Source: Anthostomella pinea (lineage: Eukaryota; Ascomycota; Sordariomycetes; Xylariales; Xylariaceae). Taken from it: a stretch of DNA of 64,000 nucleotides. The notes below the pieces were generated by a model, which saw only the letters and a program-made list of their open reading frames with translations, was not told where the DNA came from and did no database searches. Position 1 is the first letter of the stretch. Each line of letters opens with the position of its first letter. Below are positions 59,659 through 64,000 of this stretch, in pieces. The translations under genes and the position numbers were made by a program. The stretch covers positions 3,100,001-3,164,000 of the forward strand of contig CAUWAG010000012.1 of NCBI GenBank assembly GCA_963556695.1, in the 5' to 3' direction.

Positions 59659-61716
59659 ATGGCTCTCTTTATGCGAGGAAAACATCCTAATTCCGACTCC
59701 GACTCCGACCATGTGTCAGTGTGCGGTGATGTCTCGCTTGCTATAAGTATGACCATGTTTCTACCGGAGACTCTGGGAAAAGTCATAGCTGACCATGGAC
59801 ACCAGCCCCAACGGACCCCATACCATCCCCCCCTACTTCTCGTACACCCCACATCTCGTACAGCCAAACCCCACTATCACCACCAAAACATCCCATTTTG
59901 CACCTACACGTAACTGAGGCTATTCACATTGTATAAATTTAGCAAAATCACTATAAGTAGAAGAATGATACGGCTTAAAAATGATATACGCCTTAAAGCC
60001 GTGGCACAAGGCAATAAAAAGTTATAATAGATTTAGCCCGAGGTCTTTGACGACCTTGTTTCCTATACAAATTGTATTCAAGAAATAAAATGCTTAAAAA
60101 TAAACGGCTTTGAAATATTACATACTAGCTTAGATAACTATATATGTACGAGGTTTTATATATATAGACCTTATATATCAAAAGTTATGAAAAAGTGGTC
60201 GTTATATATGGTAGTTTTGTATGGGAGTGTACGAGATGTGGGTGAGGGATGGTAAGTCTTATCAGTCTATCGCGGCCTTGTTGGTAAGAAGACAGGGGGT
60301 TATACTCACCCATAAAGGGTATCCGGAAGCTTCACCTTCCACAATGTGGCCCTGGTCACTTCCGTAGCCTGTACAGCGTTCACGGTCATCGCCATCTTCG
60401 TGCTCATGTGGCAGCATGCCAGCCATCTGAGCACTCCGCGAGAACAACTCCAGTCCGTCCAGCCCCCTTTCCTCTCTTCCATCTTTACCAACAGACGGAC
60501 GATGCGGTCACAGATCACAGACGGCTAACCAGTAGAACAGCATTCTTCGCCTCTGCCTCTTCATCATCATATACGGCGGGGTGACCCTCCTCATGCTCGC
60601 CGTGCCCACCACCTACGTCTACCGGGCCAAGGTAGCCGAGGGCTACGCCCTATCCTGCTTCTTCCTGTTCCTCTGCAATCTGCTCACGCGCTCCTCTCCC
60701 AACCCTTCCCAGTCCTCCTCCTTCCTCGAACCTTTCCTCGCGACGACCAGACAGGCGCCGCCCGCCAAACCCAAACGCATCCCCTTTGGCCTGAGCCCCT
60801 CTAGCTACTACCGCGCGCGCTGGATTTTGATCTTCCAGTGCCCCATTACGCTGACCGTCCTCGCGCTCGTGGAGGACATCACCGAGGCCATGGGCACGTT
60901 CTGCCTCGAGAGCAACAGCGCGCACTACGCGCATATCTGGGTCTCGGTGCTGCAAATTATCAGCCTGGCGCTGGCCGTGATCAGCACCCTGCGCACGTAC
61001 GCGCAGCTGAAGGCGGAGCTCGCGGGGCATCGCGTCGTGGCTAAGTTGTTTACTTTCAAGATGCTGGTGGGGCTGTCGATCTTGCAGGAGGTGAGTTTGT
61101 TGCTTTTTTCTCCGGCCGAACGGATTCCTGGTTATGTTTTGGGGAAAAGGGAAAATGGGGGGAAGAAGATCGAATGCTGACATCGAGGCTTTACTCGCAG
61201 GTCATATTCAAGATTCTCCTGGGTTTCAGCCCCTCGCCCCTCGCGCCGTCCGCCACGCTGAGCACGTCCAATATCCAGGTCGGGCTGTCGCTGCTCATCG
61301 TGGCGTGCGAGCTCCCGTTCTTCGCCTGCGCCTACCACTTTGCGTACACCGCGGCGACGTATTCGGATCAAAACAACAACAACAACAAGATGTCCGGAGG
61401 ATATACGAGCCTGGGCTGGAAGCTGCCCTTCGAGATCCTCAAGCCCAACGAGTATGTTGCCGCCGTGCTGTTCGCGTTCAAGATGAAGTCGAAGCTGCGG
61501 CGCGTGCAGGCGGGCGGTGTAGTGCGTGGCGAGATCAGTCGGTATAGGGGCGCTTCGCCTTCGAATCATACGCCGCTCGTGGATGGAGAGGGGGCCTGGC
61601 GGGGTGAGGTTCATCGTCCGGGGGATTTCCATCGTGAGGGTGATGTTCCGCTTCCGCCTTATGGTGATGTTCCTCTTTATCGTGATGTCCGTCATGAAGG
61701 TTATGGACGGTATTAG
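59659..61716 (+). CDS. OST-alpha/TMEM184-type (DUF300) membrane protein, 5' part interrupted by a MITE
   Basis: The conserved part is clear: exons about 60318-60452, 60541-61090 and 61201-61716 join in frame (about 399 residues). It opens F-T-F-H-N-V-A-L-V, the first transmembrane helix, followed by W-Q-H-A-S-H-L-S-T-P-R-E-Q-L, then L-C-L-F-I-I-I-Y-G-G-V. More helices include A-E-G-Y-A-L-S-C-F-F-L-F-L-C-N-L-L and Q-V-G-L-S-L-L-I-V-A-C-E-L-P-F-F-A, as in organic-solute-transporter alpha proteins. The tail is His/Asp/Arg-rich. The start is unresolved: an ATG at 59659 (MALFMRGKHPNSDSDSDH) is a fair first exon, but a 430-bp MITE lies between it and the first helix. I found no verified splice path across it, so the gene may be inactive or use another start. 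Confidence 0.75.
59823..60252. mobile_element. AT-rich MITE, about 430 bp, TA-flanked
   Basis: Imperfect inverted repeats of about 32 bp: the left begins CCATCCCCCCCTACTTCTCG, the right (reversed) begins CCATCCCTCACCCACATCTCG, and both continue with TCTCGTACAC. A TA adjoins each end (59821-59822 and 60253-60254). The interior is very AT-rich and non-coding. It is inserted in the 5' part of the DUF300-type gene. Confidence 0.75.
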
Positions 61717-62500
61717 AGATCGGGTTTACGACCTCGACGAGGCGGAAGGTACACTGGACCCCCCATGGTCTCTGTACTGGTACACCCTTTCTACGTTCAG
61801 CAAGCGAGGGGCGTTCTCTTATGGATAGAAAAAGCATTGAACACGGCTGATTGAATCGAAGCTCCTTGTTACAGGTTACTTACCCCATTGGATTTATCGT
61901 AGCGTTGAATTCCAGGAGTTGATAGACATGCGGGACGAAGGCATATGAAAGACCACCATACAAACTAAGGTGGTTGGGGTAATCAGGGCACGGAATATAC
62001 GACTCACAAACTGTTTTCTCAATATCCACGCGGGAGTGGGCTACACCGTGAAAATGCAGTTCCAGTCGCCAACCAGGATCCAAGTCAGGTGTCAGGCTGG
62101 TAGATTCTGTCCATGTACCTCCTCTGCTGACAGCGGATGAGGCCTTTCCGTGCTGAGGAGAAATGCCAGTTTGATAGTTCAACTTCAGCTGTTACAGACG
62201 CTGGTGCTTCCTTCTGTTAGATTCCGAACGGGGTTGTGAGGCAGACAGATGAATCATACTCGAAAATCCCGCCCCCGAGCCCAGTCGTCTTCAACTCTAC
62301 AACAACGAGTTGCGAAGATACAGTCCAGCAAACTACAGTACAACTGTGTGGCCCTCATCCTCATCCGTCAGTCTTGCCATCATGTATCTTTGCGTCTCAA
62401 GACTGGGACAAGTAGTCAGCCACGGCGTTGTCAAAGTCGATTCAGGTCGAAAGTAGACTTATCTCCACAACAGGTTCCCCACGCAGTTACTTCTCTGGAC
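61717..62500. other. Space between two convergent genes
   Basis: About 780 bp. A minus-strand ORF at 61880-62182 (100 codons) has no recognised features. At the right end (about 62453-62500) the frame of the terpene synthase continues past its stop with family-like residues. Confidence 0.5.
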
Positions 62501-63569
62501 CTAGATGAATGTCTCCAACTCATGTAGGCATCCTTTCTTGCCCTGGTCCCGGAACAACAAGAGATGTGCCGCTTGGTCAAATTGTAGCTTTGCAGTTCGC
62601 AGACATGTGACTGACTCAGAGACGGCTTTCTCGATGTCACCCAGCGAAGCGAAGAGCAGTGGAACCATACTGTCAATGCAGCCGCTTTTGATTTCCTTTC
62701 TCAGAGAGACCAGATCATTGGTGATCGAGATGGTGACGTTCGTCTCTCTCCATAGAGCCTGCATAGGCTCACTCTGCATGAGGTCTGACGGTAGGCGGAG
62801 GGACAAGGAGTACACTGCAGGAGCAGTGCCGATATAGACTGCACTGGTGCCAAGACGAAAGTTCCAATACTCGTTCAAGGTGGGCACATCACCTCTCATC
62901 CGGGTATCTTGCTCCAACCGTGATGCAGTCATGAATCGGGAAATCTCATCGTAGAACCGCTGGCACTGGTTTGCATCATATGAGGCGCGCAGTGCCGAGC
63001 CGATCACATCGAAGCTCTGGACTATCTTGTTCAAGGTGGGATGAACCGCCTCAGGTGCCCTAGCCCAAGACTGACACCTACGAAATGTAGGGTGCTGTCT
63101 CTGTAAGCTTGAGCGCCGGAAATGTCTTCGGCGTACGATCCACTCGGCTCGTCGATCTCATCGTCCCATGTGAAAAGCCAGATAGCGAGGTAGGCAAGAA
63201 CCTCAAGCTGTGCCAGCGGAGCTTCTGGCCACCAGAGTGCAGTGAACAAAGCGAAGTCCGCGAGCTCTAGTCGCCTTTGCTTCTCCCCACCGAAATTGAG
63301 GCTGCAATTCATGTTGCTTAGTATGTGTGTGGCCTGTGGAAAGGCTTTCTTCCGTGTTCGACGTACATTTCCAGCCGTTTCCCTACTTTTTCTCTCAATG
63401 GTTCAATCCAGGGGTTAAGGTGTAGTGCTCTAATCCCCTTCCAATCCGCGAAAATCTCTCTGAGGTCGGGAAGATGTATCGTATGGCCTTTAATGCTAGA
63501 CAGAAGTAAGCTTCTCCGGTTGGGGTCTGCCTGCCCAGATGGTGCGGGCTGAATGCTTGAGGCCGTCAT
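62501..63569 (-). CDS. Class I terpene synthase, C-terminus cut by a stop codon
   Basis: Exons 63569-63367, 63316-63082 and 63049-62501; 987 nt, 328 residues, in frame. The start is MTASSIQPAPSG (an upstream in-frame ATG at 63602 is possible). The metal-binding Asp-rich motif is W-D-D-E-I-D near residue 115; the second metal site is N-D-L-V-S-L-R-K-E, matching ND(L/I)xSxxKE. L-N-E-Y-W-N-F-R-L-G-T-S lies before it. Cyclises a prenyl diphosphate, probably farnesyl diphosphate (inferred from size). The frame ends at TAG 62503-62501, but beyond it the same frame reads V-G-N-L-L-W, a second stop (62461-62459), then V-Y-F-R-P, matching the family's final helix and R-Y pair with P for Y. The gene is thus probably nonsense-truncated. 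Confidence 0.88.
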
Positions 63570-63713
63570 TTTAAGGGCTCGATCTGGGTCTATGACAGTC
63601 ATTCCAAGACTGAAAGAAGAGGAGCAAACGCATAACCACAACTCGCTCTGTGATTCCCATGTATCCTATCGTCATATTATCGATATGTGCAATAAGGCGC
63701 AGGAAAGGCCTTA

Positions 63714-64000
63714 TCAGGCCGATCGGCCCGCGACATAAGCTCGTCTTCCGAAGAACTGCAATGCAGTATCGTTTGTGGACCTACTATAGCGACAAGTCTC
63801 ACCTGCAGATAGGTATGTAGGTAATGTTCCATCGCATCCCATAGATGAAAGCGATTCAAACAGTCGGTGCTTCCGGGTGTGCCATATGATTCTGTTGGTT
63901 CGAGCTGCATGACCACCCTTGGCGCCGAAGCAATTGGTTGGACTGCTTGATGCGTGATGTTGCCCGCTTGATGTAGTATCGTCGTTGTACCCTGCCGAGG
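63714..64000 (-). CDS. 3' end of an unrecognised gene, cut by the window edge
   Basis: On the minus strand an open frame enters at 64000 and runs to 63803 (...L-N-R-F-H-L-W-D-A-M-E-H-Y-L-H-T-Y-L-Q), where a GTGAGA donor follows. An acceptor CATTGCAG leads to a last exon at 63755-63714 (F-F-G-R-R-A-Y-V-A-G-R-S-A, stop), in frame. The codon-like pattern and clean intron suggest a real gene starting beyond the window. The family is not recognisable from about 80 residues. It is co-oriented with the terpene synthase and ends 145 bp before its start, so a pathway partner is possible but unproven. Confidence 0.5.
   Translation of the reverse strand, partial: SAGYNDDTTSSGQHHASSSPTNCFGAKGGHAARTNRIIWHTRKHRLFESLSSMGCDGTLPTYLSAGETCRYSRSTNDTALQFFGRRAYVAGRSA

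Noticed and set aside
60650..61183. 177-codon minus ORF
   Set aside because: Antisense of the DUF300-type membrane protein exon.

Overview
The window is nuclear DNA of a filamentous ascomycete, most likely a Sordariomycete-type Pezizomycotina (an inference from gene content and short GT-AG introns, not a search). Genes carry short introns (about 50-180 bp), and the products include a GH11 xylanase, fungal-type MAM33, TMA16, TRM10, MSH2 and EXO1, an Ariadne RBR ligase, a Sim4/Fta2-family protein and a class I terpene synthase. Transposon relics show stop codons and G-to-A/C-to-T changes of the kind left by repeat-induced point mutation (RIP).

Layout. 0-1 kb: decayed cytochrome P450. 2.6-7.3 kb: a large four-exon secreted subtilase (minus). 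10.0-11.1 kb: secreted Pro/Gln/Ser-rich protein. 11.8-12.5 kb: frameshifted gene remnant. 13.5-14.1 kb: GH11 xylanase. 15.1-17.7 kb: argininosuccinate synthase in 15 exons. 18-23.7 kb: no intact gene, only duplicated and decayed gene fragments. 24.1-25.1 kb: MAM33. 25.7-26.2 kb: small Cys-rich protein. 27.1-31.1 kb: divergent pair TMA16/EXO1. 31.9-33.9 kb: inactivated Fot1/pogo-type DNA transposon with 89-bp inverted repeats and a TA duplication. 34.6-36.4 kb: Ariadne-type RBR ubiquitin ligase. 38.7-39.4 kb: mitochondrial-type peroxiredoxin. 41.3-43.2 kb: seven-helix membrane protein. 45.9-46.7 kb: Fta2-like protein. 46.8-52.3 kb: decayed Tad-like LINE followed by an AT-rich island. 53.1-58.2 kb: divergent pair MSH2/TRM10. 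58.8-60.3 kb: two TA-flanked MITEs, the second lying in the 5' part of an OST-alpha/TMEM184-type membrane protein gene. 62.5-63.6 kb: terpene synthase whose conserved C-terminus lies beyond a stop codon. 63.7-64 kb: the 3' end of another minus-strand gene.

The housekeeping genes are independent functions: arginine biosynthesis, mismatch repair (MSH2 and EXO1 only 22 kb apart), tRNA m1G9 methylation, ribosome assembly, mitochondrial matrix and redox functions. The accessory parts (subtilase, xylanase, secreted repeat protein, terpene synthase, P450 remnant) suit a plant-associated or saprotrophic life style. Most multi-exon models below were assembled by hand from splice signals, and the reading frame was checked across each junction; where a junction did not resolve this is stated. 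No tRNA, rRNA or CRISPR array was seen.
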